Assembly (NCBI GenBank): GCA_029207755.1
Contig: JARCOQ010000006.1
Coordinates: 9,952,513-10,016,512 of the forward strand
Direction of reading: 5' to 3'
DNA: 64,000 nucleotides
DNA from: Chamaea fasciata
Lineage: Eukaryota; Chordata; Aves; Passeriformes; Sylviidae
The notes below the pieces were generated by a model that was not told the DNA's origin, searched no databases, and was given only the letters and a program-made list of their open reading frames with translations. Each line of letters begins with the position of its first letter. Positions within the stretch are counted from its first letter, which is position 1. The position numbers and the translations under genes are program-made. Shown here piece after piece: positions 25,236 through 36,391 of this stretch.

Positions 25236-27443
25236 GCATAGAAATCAGTCTGAGAAGTTAATTTTAGAGTTACAAATCCATGGGTTTTTTAATATAAATT
25301 CCTAAGCGTATTTCTCTTTTTTCTCTGCCAGGAAATGATGACAAATGGTACAAATGATGACAATGGTAAACTTGGTATCAGGGGAGAATGCAGGCAGTTG
25401 TGTGCCTTCAGAAATTCTGGTGAGATTTTATAGATCTCAGGCCAGCCTTCTTTCAGAGCACTGTGCTTAGGAGAATAAAATCCTACTCTGTGTCTTGAAA
25501 GGGTACAGCAGAGTGCAATTAGGCTTATCTGAAATAAAAGGGATATGTATTAAAAATGTCAGATATATTGTGTTCCACTGCATTATTTGGTGATTGAGTG
25601 GTTAATTCTGTGGGAGAAATATAATTCTGATGCCAACATGTGAATTATATGGATATAGCCTGCTGGAACAGATCACAGATGTGTGTGAGAGATTTTTTTT
25701 ACTGTAAAATGAATGGTTTAAAGGGAAAGGGAACACACTCAACCCCTTTTCAAGGGATCAGAGTGACATTTCAGCTTTAATTTTAACCAAAATGTTCTGT
25801 GTTTGGATGTTGTAAATATTACTGTTCAGTAGAATAAATGCTTAAAACAAAGCATATAATGCAGTCTTTTAGACATGACATTTCAGTCCTGGTCCCCACC
25901 AAAACCCAACCCAAACAATAGCAGTCCAGCAAATATATAAAACCCAAAGAACTGATTTAAAAAAAAAAAAAATCCATCTATAGGAATTTAAAATTCTCTT
26001 CTCGTCAGAGAACATGAGGAAAGCCAAGGTTTTTGAAAGCCACGAATTATATTCAGAGCATACAATGTTCTGAAATTCAGCCTTCTTCAAGGTGTCTCTA
26101 GCTGAGCACCTGAAGCACCTGCAATAATTAATTGCTTTTCCAAAACCTGGATGAGGACCCAGATTCCAGGAATTGCTCCAGGTCAGGAGAGCAATATTTG
26201 GTCCATTGATGACATTTTTTTTCTCATGCCACACTCTTTTAAGGTGCATGAAGGAGAGGAAATGCACAATTTTCAGAGTGACAGTGAAAGTTATGCTGAG
26301 CTTGGAAGGCTTCCAGCAGTATTTTAGATTCTACTGCAGTACAGACAAACCCAGCAGTAACAAACCTTGTTTGCCATTAGATATATTTTCTAAAATAAAT
26401 GTGGAGGTAAAATTGTCAGCAAATTGGACCATCTGAGGCTTTTTACTTTCCTCCAGATTTATAGCTATAACACCCCTGCAAATTTTTAAGCTAGTATCAA
26501 ATCCCTGCAGAATCTTTATCCTTCTTAAACCAAATAATTGTCTTCTGCAGGAATACCAATTTTCCTGTGCCTCTAGGCTTGCAGTCTTTGTTAGAAATTT
26601 CTTTTGGATGCTAATTTATTTGGTTATATTACAGAGAGAAAAATCTGTTTGCAGCCAGTTTCTGGTTGGGGGAAGTAATATAAAACTACACCATCAGTGT
26701 GTATTCCAGAAACATGATGAAAACTAGGAACAGGAGAAGGAAATGATGGCTAAATGGTCCTTCTGAATATATGGGATTCCCCCAAGTATTAGGATTATTC
26801 ACTCTAAGTGGCCATGCAAAGGGGCTACAGAGGACAATGAAAGGGTTGGCATGGGTCACTCAGGAGATCAGATTTATTCTTGAGCTGCTGCAGCTCTCCA
26901 AAAATTTGGCACCTTTAAAAGTGGTTATTTGGATTCCCAACAGCTGTTGTGGGGAACGGAACATCTCTGGATGGTTTACTTCCCATCCTAAGGCAGAGGT
27001 CTGTGATAGGTAGATAATTTTTCTTCAGAAAAATAAATCCAGCTCATACAGTTCTCATTTCCAGCCAGTTTTTCCTTCACCTTTAGTAATTTAAATATTC
27101 CTTTCCACGAAGAAGCCACTGCGGGGCCAAAAGCCCTCTTGCAGTTCAGCTGATATGACATGTGACAGGAATCAGAAGGACTCCAGCCTCCAGGTGTTTC
27201 CAGACTTTTCCCTCTGGCATGTCAGGTACCTCTGCAATTTTCAAGGCTGATAAAGAAGCATCTCCCTTTTTCTTCTACAAACTCTTGGGGAAATAACTTG
27301 ACTGCTAGGGCAGTTTTACAGCTTTGGTTGGCTTCTTTATTGTCCTGCATATGGAGGTAAATTTATTTGCTGTTTGCATTAGTAAAGATGATCAGTGCAA
27401 ATCTGGGGTGCTAATTGGCACGTCTCTAATTACCTTCTTCTAT
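25236..27443. other. unique non-coding DNA
   Basis: I recognise no gene or repeat apart from a short poly-A run near 25958-25970. Confidence 0.45.
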
Positions 27444-28027
27444 CTTGGACTGATCCCCCAGTGGAGGCAGCAGAAAAGGGAGGATTCTGCCCCTCTGCCC
27501 TGTTCAGGTGAGACCCCACCTGCAGAGCTGCCCCAGCCCTGGGGCCAACAGCAGAAGGACGTGGAGCTGCTGGAGAGAGTCCAGACGAGGCCACGGAGCT
27601 GCTCCAAGGGCTGGAGCCCCTGTGCTCTGCAGCCAGGCTGGGAGAGCTGGGGGTGCTCACCTGGAGAAGAGAAGGCTCCAGGGAGAGCTCAGAGCCCCTT
27701 GCAGGGCCCAAAGGGGCTCCAGGAGAGCTGGAGAGGGACTGGGGACAAGGGATGGACGACAGGACACAGGGAATGGCTTCCCACTGCCAGAGGGCAGGAA
27801 GGGATGGGATATTGGGAAGGAATTCTTCCCTGTGAGGGTGGTGAGGCCTTGGCCCAGGGTGCCCAGAGCAGCTGTGGCTGCCCCTGGATCCCTGGGAGTT
27901 TCCGAGACCAGGTTGGATGGAGCTTGGAGCACCCTGGGATAATGGAAGGTGTCCCTGCCATGGCAGGAGGTGGAACTGGACGGGCTTTAAGGTACCTTAA
28001 CCTCAACCCATTCTGTGATTCTGTGAT
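27444..28027 (+). mobile_element. CR1 LINE fragment, long 3' copy
   Basis: A well-preserved sense copy of about 585 bp runs from 'CTTGGACTGATCCCCCAGTG' to the terminal 'CATTCTGTGATTCTGTGAT'. Internal blocks include 'GAATTCTTCCCTGTGAGGGT' and 'CTGTGGCTGCCCCTGGATCC'. It aligns with the copy at 22430-23070, so the two are the same subfamily. It is GC-rich relative to its surroundings and opens a 244-codon frame that is not a real protein. Confidence 0.95.
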
Positions 28028-30309
28028 CCAGACACTTTTCTGTGACACTTCTCTATGACACTTCTGCATGACTGACAAGTTGCAGATCTGTGGTCATCCT
28101 TACACTGATTAGTTAACATGATTTTTAAGCTCAGGTGTTTTCTCACAAGTGTAGTCAAATCTGTCTTCAAGCAACCTAAAATTCCACTGACACAAGGACC
28201 AGAACTCTAAATCCCCAAGGACTTGCTGACAAAGGGTAAATTAAACCCTTCAAGTTACCTCTGTGAATTCACACCAAGACAGTGACACTGACATCCTTTT
28301 TCCTGCCTGAGTGGGAAAGGGATTTGTCTAACCTGAAAAAAAGTGCTAAAAAAACCCCCAAAAACAAAACAAACAATCGAACAAAAACCCATTCCAAACT
28401 AAAACCAAGGCAAAAAAACCCAAACCAACACATCCTTCTTTTATTGACACTTCTAAACTACTATAAGCAGTAAAATATCTGTATCAGCAAGAACCAAATC
28501 CTTAAAACTAACTAGATGTCTGATTCATAATGGTCCATTTAGGGATTGTCTCTTTGATCCCTTTGGAAAATAAGCTTATATTTTAAAACATGTGATTTCT
28601 TCTATTATCAAAAAAGGAAAAAAAAAACCCCAACCAAACCAAACCTCATGTGGTGCTTATGCACCTTTTTCTGAGTGAACAAAGGAGATACAGACTGGAA
28701 ATCTTCAGCCTATGGAGCTTTTTGTGTTGCTTTTTTTGTTGCTTTTACCCGCCTTTGGACTTAATTGCCAAGACTTCATTGTTCATCTGTAGAAGTTTTG
28801 GAAACAAGTCATTTTTCCTGCAGCTCTGCAGGCTGTGGGAAATGATATTTTTGAAGCTGCATGGGTCTCAACAAACCAGGATTTCAAAATCTTTATTAAC
28901 CATAGGTGGCTGCTTCTCCAGTAACCCTACTGAGTTCTCCTCTCTTGCTAAGCAACAAGACAATTAACTTGACCGATGTCTTTGTAAATTTAAGTCAGAT
29001 TTTTCAGCAGTTAATTACATAAAAATGATAACAACATTACATTTAAGGCTGTGCAGTTTTCATTTCACGAGGAGTGATAATGTTTTCTGCAGACCTGTAT
29101 GCTCTGAATTACAGCATTAATTTGAAACGGTTATTGTAATCCCTGTAATGATTAAAGTTTCTAGGGCAATTTGAAGGTAAAAGAGAAACCTCAGCGCTGT
29201 TAAGGAGGAAAAAAAATTATTAAATGAATAGTTGAGGTGACAGTCAGAGAGTTAAGGCAGACAGATTGTGGGCCTTATTCTGTGCTGATTCTCTTCCCTA
29301 GCAGTCAGGGGAAATTTTCTCACAGTGCCTTCATTTATAGCAACACCTTTTCAGATGCATTGTAATCTAACACTTATTGTTCAAATTCTCCAGCACTTTA
29401 AAATTAAAAATCATGTGATTCCACAGTTTCTCCCTTCTGTGAATAAGTCACAAAGCAGGATTTTATCTCCAGGATTTTCCTGTCAATGTACACCACACAA
29501 TGGGGTATTTGCTGCTATTCTGATTTTGCAGCAAGTCTGATTGAAAAGTCCTGCTTCATTTCTGAACTGAAAGCAGGAATTAAGGTCTTATCTATCTTTT
29601 TTTCTTTAAACCAGGTCTCAGCTGAGAACTCAGGTATGTATTCTCACTCCTTTAAAAATGAAACCAATAATTTGGACAGGTGGAATATTATATGAATCAC
29701 ATATTGCATAGTTGGCTTGCTTTAAATAAATATTTACAAAAAAGAAAATCTCCTTGGTAAATGCAGTTGAATTGATCTATGCTGTGCATATGCAGCACAG
29801 TGATGTGCTGCTGTGCTTACAGACCATCATATCCTGAAAGAATTTCCTGCCTTTTTATTGAAATAATCTCAGGGTTGTCACTGCTTGGACTGCTACAGCT
29901 GCAGTTCATCTTTTCATGTTTGAGTTTGAGTTGCCTTTGGTCCTTCAGAGACCAAAAATTTGGCTTTTCAGGAAAATTGCAGCTATTGCTGTGTGGCTGT
30001 TGCAGTAGAAGCCTCAAGACACTGGGATGGAACCACTTTCTCACTGCTGCAGCACAACTGTGTAATGTGGGTTTATGCTTTATGCAGCACAGATGCAGGG
30101 AACAGAGTTACATCAGTGCAGCAACCTAATGCAGAGACAAAGCTCTTTACCTCTGTAAGTCATTGTTTCTCAGAGAAAGAGCTGTTGTAAAACACATGTC
30201 CTCTGTTAGAGTCAGTGCTGGTTAGAGTCTAACTCTTCTCGAAGCATTCCAAAAAAAGAGGTACCTCAAACACAGCTGATGTCTGTTTTCTTTCTCTCAC
30301 ACCCACAGC
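28028..30309. other. unique non-coding DNA, AT-rich
   Basis: A/C-rich simple tracts lie at about 28337-28432 and 28612-28645. The block 28985-29175 is AT-rich with several TAAT-type homeodomain motifs and no sign of a transposon. No gene is recognised. Confidence 0.45.
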
Positions 30310-30598
30310 TTCTCTCTGGTGGCCAGTGAGAGGAGCCCAGGGAATGGCTGGAGCTGTCCCAGAGAAGGTTTCTGTTGGATATCAGGGAAAGGTTCTTCCC
30401 CCAGAGGGTGCTGGGCACTGCCCAGGATCCCCAGGGAATGGGCACAGCCCCAAGGCTGCCAGAGCTCCAGGAGGGTTTGGACACCACTCTCAGGGATGCA
30501 CGGGGTGGGATTGTTGGGGTTGTCCTGCGTAGGACCAGGAGCTGGATCAATGATCCTGGTGGTTCCCTCCCAGTTCTGCGGTTTCTAATTTTCTATGA
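30310..30598 (+). mobile_element. CR1 LINE fragment, 3' region (second subfamily)
   Basis: A sense copy of a different CR1 subfamily. The order is 'GGAATGGCTGGAGCTGTCCC', 'CCCCAGAGGGTGCTGGGCAC', 'GGCTGCCAGAGCTCCAGGAG', 'GGTGGGATTGTTGGGGTTGT' and a degraded tail at about 30598. The 40.2-kb copy shares its last part. Confidence 0.9.
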
Positions 30599-32277
30599 CC
30601 TTAATGGTGCTTCCCTATTGAATGCATTGGATCACAGAGCAGCTCCTGACATTCCCAAATTTAGTGCCTCTGCTTCCGATGAGAGACTGCCTCCAATTCA
30701 CGCCCCATTTCCCACTTAGGCATTGGGCAATACTGCCAGACAACACCAAAATGCCTCTTTGCAGAAAGAACACTTTGCAGAGATGTTGGAACTGGTTTTC
30801 TACCCTTGCATGAGGACTCACTTTTGTGTCTCCTTCCAACTTCCTCCCTACCTGCTCTGCAAGGCTTGCCATGATTTTGACTTTGGTCTGCCAGTAAAAT
30901 AGCTTTGCCTACATCTGATTACTTTCTGTAAACTATTTGATAATCACAGTTCTTTCCTCCATCTCAGTGAAGTTCAGGTGATTCTGACAATGCTACTGCA
31001 GGGCTTGTGAAAACAGAATGTGGGAAGAAAAGCTGGTGTTTCACAGGGGAAGGCAAAACAGGAATGAGTTCACAGCAAATATTAAACTCTTAAAGAAGAG
31101 CTTGTGAGAAGCACTGAAACTGTGGGGTGGCTGCTGCCAGTGTAGAGCTCTCAAAAACACATAAAATACATTCGGCTTAAAATTAGGAGAATCAGAATTC
31201 CCAAATACTTACCCAGAAAGAAATAAAAAAAAAGATTTTAAATATCTACCTGTGGGCATTTTGATCTGTAGTTCAGCAAAGAATTCCCTCTTTATTTATT
31301 GCATTGAGACATAAATATAAATCAAATATAGGTAGTGCCAGGTACTGACCCTGGCTGAGGATCAGTTCCAAAGCTATTTTCTTGAGAATACAAATGAATA
31401 TAATAGAGATGGGCTTTATTTCTTTGTGTGATTTTTTCCCCCTAGAGCTTAATGAATAAAGACAAACATTCTCCCATTAACTGGAGTCATTCATTCTTCA
31501 GTCATGTTTGCATTCATTATTAGCTTCCTGAGAAGACCCAGCTATGTGATCTTATGTCTACAAACCCAGCTCTGCTCCTGCTTCTCCCTCCATCCTCTCG
31601 TGACTTTTGCAACTCAGTCAATCCCAAAAGAGATTTGAAGGGGCGGAGGTAGGAGGTCCGGAGAGAATTCAATATCCACAGGGTGGTGAAGGGAATTAGC
31701 ACTCTCTGAATTGAAAAAGGCGGGAAGAACTGACATTAGACAATTTATCTGGCCAGCCTCACAGGCACTGGCCCAGTGGCTGGCAGGCACCTTTGAAACA
31801 GGAATAACACACCTTGTTTCTCACCCAGCAAGACAGTGAGAGTCTCAGAGGGAGAACTGGAACTGATGCTGTGAAGTCACAAACCTGTAAAAAAGCTCAG
31901 TTTTTACCCCCTCTGCTCACAAAACAACTTCCTTCACCCTTCCTTCATTACACTCCCAGGAACCACATCCATTTCATTCAACAGAAGTTACTGAAATTAC
32001 TCAGGAGAAACCAGGTGAAATTTGGAAAACTTAAATTAGATAACTCCAGAAAACCATCTGACTTTAAATTCTGTGAAGCTCTGAAAAATACACAGATCAA
32101 AAAGGATGAATAAAGTGAACTCCTAAGTGACCTGTGGCAGTGGATGGTAGAAATGGACTGTTTGGCTGGCCATGGTCATCCAGATGTGAGTCAAGGCCAA
32201 GCAACTTTTAGAGCCAGTGATAAATACACAACTGAGATTACATTTTAATATTCCTGATCAGTGTCTGACACCTGACA
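30599..32277. other. unique non-coding DNA
   Basis: No gene or repeat is recognised. Confidence 0.45.
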
Positions 32278-32409
32278 CTGTTCAGAGAAGCTGTGGCAAA
32301 GTTGGTCTGGACGGGGCTGAGAGCAACCTGGTCTAGTGGAAAGCGTCCCTGCTGGAACTGAATCAGGTTTAAGGTCTCTCCCAACCCTAATAATTCCATG
32401 ATTCTATCA
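32278..32409 (+). mobile_element. CR1 LINE fragment, short 3' end
   Basis: About 130 bp of sense CR1 tail: 'CAGAGAAGCTGTGGCAAAGT', 'GAGCAACCTGGTCTAGTGGA', then 'TTAAGGTCTCTCCCAACCCT' and the terminal CATGATTCTATCAT. An internal deletion removes part of the 'CCCCTGGATCC' block. Confidence 0.88.
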
Positions 32410-34908
32410 TCAAATTTCAGAAAAGGTGGCTGTGAAGTACCGTGAATTCACTGGATAATGTCAGTCACCATTTCATGTGGTGACAGTCACTATTTCAGGT
32501 GACATTTTATTTGCTCAATTCTAATATTTCCTTGCCGTTTGTGAGTGGGATTAACAACAATGGGATTTCAAGTGAAATAAATGAAACTGTTACAGGAGGG
32601 AGCACCTGGGAGAACAAAATAAGACAAGTTGGCAAACGCACTCTTGTGCTTTACCTTTTCACCTCTGGAGACTTGACTTCCAATGTCTTTTAGAGCCCAG
32701 CTGGGAAGAGGAGACAGAAGAAAAAATGGAAAATTAGAGGCTGCTGGCAAAGTTTTTGTATAATATGCATCCCTTGAGTAGTATTTGCTCATAAAGAACA
32801 ATGACATCAGGAACCTCTGAGCCTGGTTCCCATGTGTCTTTCCAATTGCAACGTGACCCTGATGGTCACTGATGGGGGAGAGAGGAGGATCAGGTTCTCT
32901 GTACACAGTTCCTTGTGAAGTGCCAAGGCAGGACAGAGTGCATCAAAGAGGATTATGTCTGACACAGCTCTTTTTTAAAGGGATGTTTAGTTTCCCAGAG
33001 AAGTGGGAATCTTGCCTAATCCATAATAACCCAAATCGGTTTGAAATACGTCCTTCTAAACGAGTTTGGCCATTTAGTTTCTCACTGACAAAATCCCTTG
33101 ATTTTCTCGGGGTGTAGAAAAAGATTAGTGCATAAAAGACCATCTGTCTCCATGCTGCTGACAGGCTAAAAGATGGTCTTTTTCCTCTCTGTGGAGCAGG
33201 TTGCAACCCTCCCAATCTGGAGGCAGCGAGTGTTCGTTATCTCTGTGAAACACCAGCCTGCAAGAAGAATTTCCTTTCCCTCGATTTGCTGTCCTGGGAT
33301 AATCCCCTGGCTGCTCCATGGGCTGACCTGTGTGTGGGCTCCTGGAGCTCCCCACACCCAGGGACACGGGCTCATCCATCAGGTATTGATGGTTTGGCTC
33401 CAGGATCGGACATAATCGCGCCTTTCTACCAGGCAGACAAGCCTTCCATCAGGAAAGCTTTCCATCCCGATAAAGTCTTTTGGGAAAGAAAGGAAAGTTT
33501 TCCACCTGTCAGAGGTAGCAAACAGACATTATTTCCTGTGTTGTGGCCAGTGCTGTGCAGTGAGAAGCAAAGAACTGTCTGAGTCTCATTATTGCTCACA
33601 CCAGTGCAGCATTTGGGGCCTGGGGCTTTTCCATGTTGTGTGCTTTGCAAACTCAAAATAATAACCACTTCTTTCCTGGGGGATTGTTGCATGAATAGGT
33701 AAGGCAGGCAAAGAAAATAAAGACTTGTACTCCTGTTTCAGGGGTGGAAAACAGGCATGGAGAGACTGAGCAATCTGCCCAGAATACCAGGGGTGTAAGG
33801 TGAGAGGTGGGAGACATTCAAGTCTTTTCCCAATTTATTCACTGTTTCTCTGCAACTTTCCATTTGGGTTTGTTCACATTCTGTCACCCCAGGTATGGGC
33901 TGACACACGAAATATAACCACATTTGATAGTTTTAAGCATTTACAGTAGATAGGTACAGGAAGCATAATCCACTGTCATGGGTCACTCTGTCCTTGCTTT
34001 TAGGTGTCTCGTAAAAAATATAGTTACTTCCCCCTTACATCTCACAGATGCAGTGGGCTAGTTTAATATCAAGTTAATATTTAATAGTTTTCAAGATGTT
34101 ATGCTGTCCTCAGGGAAAGATGCTTCCTGAATGTAAAATGTAATCTCATATTTGGTGGATCTGAGTTTGGCACATGTCATTGGATCAGCTGCTGCTGTTA
34201 CCAGATAGGCTTATCTAGATCCTGACAGAGCTAAAAAAGCTAAAAAAATGCATGTGTATATTTTTTGGCTTGTGGTCTGTGTATCCTACCAGCCACCTTC
34301 AGTTCCTTCATTCTGGGGGTCTTTTATTTTTCTTGGAAAGGAGATTCAGTTTCTTGCCTTCTCCCCTCCCTGCATGGTTTTCAGTAATCAGGATTCTCAT
34401 TTCTCCATCCATAAAGCATGGATAAAAAGATAGGGCTGCCTGCAGTGTGAAACTGAAACTCCTGGCACCAAAACACAAGCCACTGTAGCACTGACATACC
34501 TGGTGGGCCACTGAACACAAGAGGGGGCTTACAATAGCTTTTTATTGGTCCATGTGTTTGAAGGAAAAGGAAAGCTTCAGTTCTTAAATCATTCAATGTA
34601 AATTTTTTTTTAACTAGCAAAAAGAAGACACAACCAGGAGAGAAGTGGAAAGCCAGGAGAAATGTTAATGTCCCTTCTAAATAGAAGAAGGACAGAGACT
34701 CCAGTTCTGTGGTTAAAAAAAAAAAAATTAAAAATATATATATATATATTTAATCAGAAGATTCCCAGAGTTGACAAAGCTTGTAAGAAAATCTACCTCA
34801 AATCCTGTTTCCTGAGAGAAGGTAGTTTTATCTCTCACCAGAGAATTTCCAGGCTCTCCAAGAGAGAAGTTTAATAATGTTTTCTGTTTCCACCATGCAT
34901 GTAACACA
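32410..34908. other. unique non-coding DNA
   Basis: A diverged tandem duplication of about 20 bp lies at 32462-32502 (CAGTCACCATTTCATGTGGTGA, then CAGTCACTATTTCAGGTGA). An A/T tract with (AT)n lies at about 34717-34752. No gene is recognised. Confidence 0.45.
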
Positions 34909-35003
34909 CAATCACAGAATGGTTTGGGTTGAAAGGGACTTTACACATTATTTAATTCCAACCCCCAGCTGTGGGAAGGGACACCTTCCAGCACAACACC
35001 AGC
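34909..35003 (-). mobile_element. CR1 LINE fragment, short 3' end
   Basis: Antisense CR1 tail on the plus strand: 'CAATCACAGAATGGTTTGGG', 'TTGAAAGGGACTTTACACAT' and 'GGACACCTTCCAGCACAACA'. Only the last 95 bp or so of the element remains. Confidence 0.9.
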
Positions 35004-35400
35004 TGAGAGCTCCCTTCACAGCAGCTGCCTCAGTTCAGGGCTATGCCACGTCTGTGATGTGTTTGGCAAAGCACCAGAGTCACAGGGTTGTGGTCTTGGT
35101 GCTTTTCCCTACAACTGCTCAAGCTCAAACTTGCCATCAAGGTTTTCCAGCTCTTTGGCTATTTCTGCACAGTTTGCCAGTAACAGGAGGCTGTGAGGAT
35201 GACTGTGCTGCATCAGATAAAAAGTCCTCCCTGTCCAGCATCCTTTTTCAGACAGAAATCCACTCTGGATGCCTGGGAAGAGCTTGGGAGCAGGCATGCA
35301 TGTCATCCTGCTTCCTCAGAGGGCTCGTCCACTCTGTGAGCTTGTGAGAAGTGGTGTTTAGCTGTCCTCAACATGAGACACTTTTCCCCATGAATCTCTT
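35004..35400. other. unique DNA between two CR1 copies
   Basis: About 400 bp without recognisable repeat or gene. Confidence 0.4.
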
Positions 35401-35829
35401 TAGAATCACCACCTTTGGAAAGGACCTCCACAATCATTGAGTCCAGCTTTTGACAGAACACCAGCTTGTCACCCAGAGCAGAGCACTGAGTGCCATGTCC
35501 AGCCATTCCTTGAGCACCGCCAGGGATGGGGACTCCAGCACCTCCCTGATCAGCCCATTCTAGTGCCTGACCATCCTTTCAGTGAAAAAATTCTATCTGT
35601 GGTTTAACCTGAATCTCTCCTGGTACAGATTGAGGCCTTTTCCTCTTACTGGCTACCTGGAGTAGAGGGTGATCCTCACTTGGCTACAGCCTTATCTCAG
35701 GGAGTTGTAGAGTGGCAGTCTCCCCCAAGCTTCCTTTTCTCCAGGCTAAACAAACCCAGCTCCCTTCAGCTACTCCTGCTGCTTCAGACCCTTCTTCATC
35801 TCTGTTGTCTTCTCTGAACATGTTCCAGC
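35401..35829 (-). mobile_element. CR1 LINE, 3' half of a copy split by an LTR
   Basis: Antisense CR1: 'CCAGCTTTTGACAGAACACC', 'GTGCCATGTCCAGCCATTCC', 'CTCCAGGCTAAACAAACCCA', ending 'CTGAACATGTTCCAGC'. The CR1 sequence breaks off at the first base of the LTR at 35830. It resumes at about 36392 with 'CCCTCAAGTTCTTTCTTGTC', the expected next block. The CR1 was therefore in place before the LTR arrived. Confidence 0.92.
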
Positions 35830-36288
35830 TGATGCCTCAAGTTTCAGCTTTCATGTTTTTCAGATTCTGTGCTGCCTAGGGGTGCAGTTCTGAGCCTCAT
35901 ATTAAGTGTTGGTAAGCTCTCTTCACAGAGTAGGTAGACAAAACAAATCCTTTTTCTGCTGAAGACCAAAGACAACAGGTACAAGTTTCAGGCCCAAAAG
36001 CACAAACAGCAGTGGGCTGAAGAGAGAAAAATAAGAAGGATGGTACTTCATAATCTGAAACTGTAATTGTAAAATTAACTCCAATATGCAAATGAATGAA
36101 AACTTATAAAAGTGTGAGACCTCGTGGCCAGTTGTCCAGTTTGTGATCATTTTGGACCATCTTGGGTGTATTCCTGGCCAGGCTCTTGTCCTGCTCACAG
36201 TGTGTCCTCAAAGGCCTTTTTATAAATATCTACTTTATTCTCTAGCTCTGTTGAGTCTCTGTTCCAGATCAGCCTTCCCAAGGCATCA
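35830..36288 (+). mobile_element. ERV LTR, family A (copy 2), nested in CR1
   Basis: A 459-bp LTR with a perfect 8-bp inverted terminal repeat, TGATGCCT at 35830 and AGGCATCA at 36281-36288. It is homologous over its length to 16982-17431, with a small insertion near 35977 absent from copy 1. Promoter elements are in order: CCAAT (36081), octamer ATGCAAAT (36086-36093), and TTATAAAAG TATA box (36104-36112). It is followed directly by a tRNA-Arg primer-binding site that extends into a near-complete tRNA copy. This sets the orientation and makes the structure more than a plain solo LTR. No gag, pol or env is present. Confidence 0.9.
36104..36112 (+). promoter_or_regulatory. LTR TATA box
   Basis: TTATAAAAG lies 11 bp downstream of an octamer motif and a CCAAT box within the LTR, in the standard order of a retroviral U3 promoter. 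The aligned site in the copy at 16982 is TTACAAAAG, so only this copy keeps a consensus TATA box. Present-day activity is not shown. Confidence 0.6.
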
Positions 36289-36293
36289 GTTTC

Positions 36294-36361
36294 TGGCAGC
36301 CCAGATGGGACTTGAACCCACAATCCCTGGCTTAGGAGGCCAATGCCTTATCCATTAGGCC
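36294..36361 (-). pseudogene. near-full-length tRNA-Arg(CCU) copy fused to LTR (extended primer-binding site)
   Basis: Five bases after the LTR, TGGCAGCCCAGATGGGAC is the complement of the 3' end of tRNA-Arg, including its CCA. This is the expected 18-nt primer-binding site. The match continues to 36361. On the minus strand it gives residues 9-76 of a tRNA with anticodon CCT (36334-36336 on the plus strand), a D-loop AATGGATAA, and T-loop TTCAAGT. Compared from memory with vertebrate tRNA-Arg(CCU), I count two differences: A for G at position 57, explainable as CpG decay, and C for G at 71. It is not a functional tRNA gene. The first eight residues are missing, half the acceptor stem is absent, and nuclear tRNA genes do not encode CCA. 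It is best read as a DNA copy of the primer tRNA. Confidence 0.88.
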
Positions 36362-36391
36362 TTAATGAAGAAGAACTTCAGGCACCACAGT
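36362..36391. other. 30-bp unassigned junction
   Basis: TTAATGAAGAAGAACTTCAG and the next ten bases lie between the end of the tRNA copy and the point where CR1 sequence clearly resumes. They match neither the missing 5' end of the tRNA nor, clearly, the CR1. ACTTCAGGCACC may be a diverged repeat of the left CR1 flank TTCCAGC, but no clean target-site duplication can be read. Confidence 0.4.

Noticed and set aside
27324..28058. A 244-codon open frame on the plus strand
   Set aside because: It lies almost entirely in a GC-rich CR1 3' UTR, which is non-coding.
36294..36361. A functional tRNA-Arg(CCT) gene
   Set aside because: It lacks the first eight residues and thus half the acceptor stem, encodes CCA (absent from nuclear tRNA genes), and sits exactly at an LTR primer-binding position.
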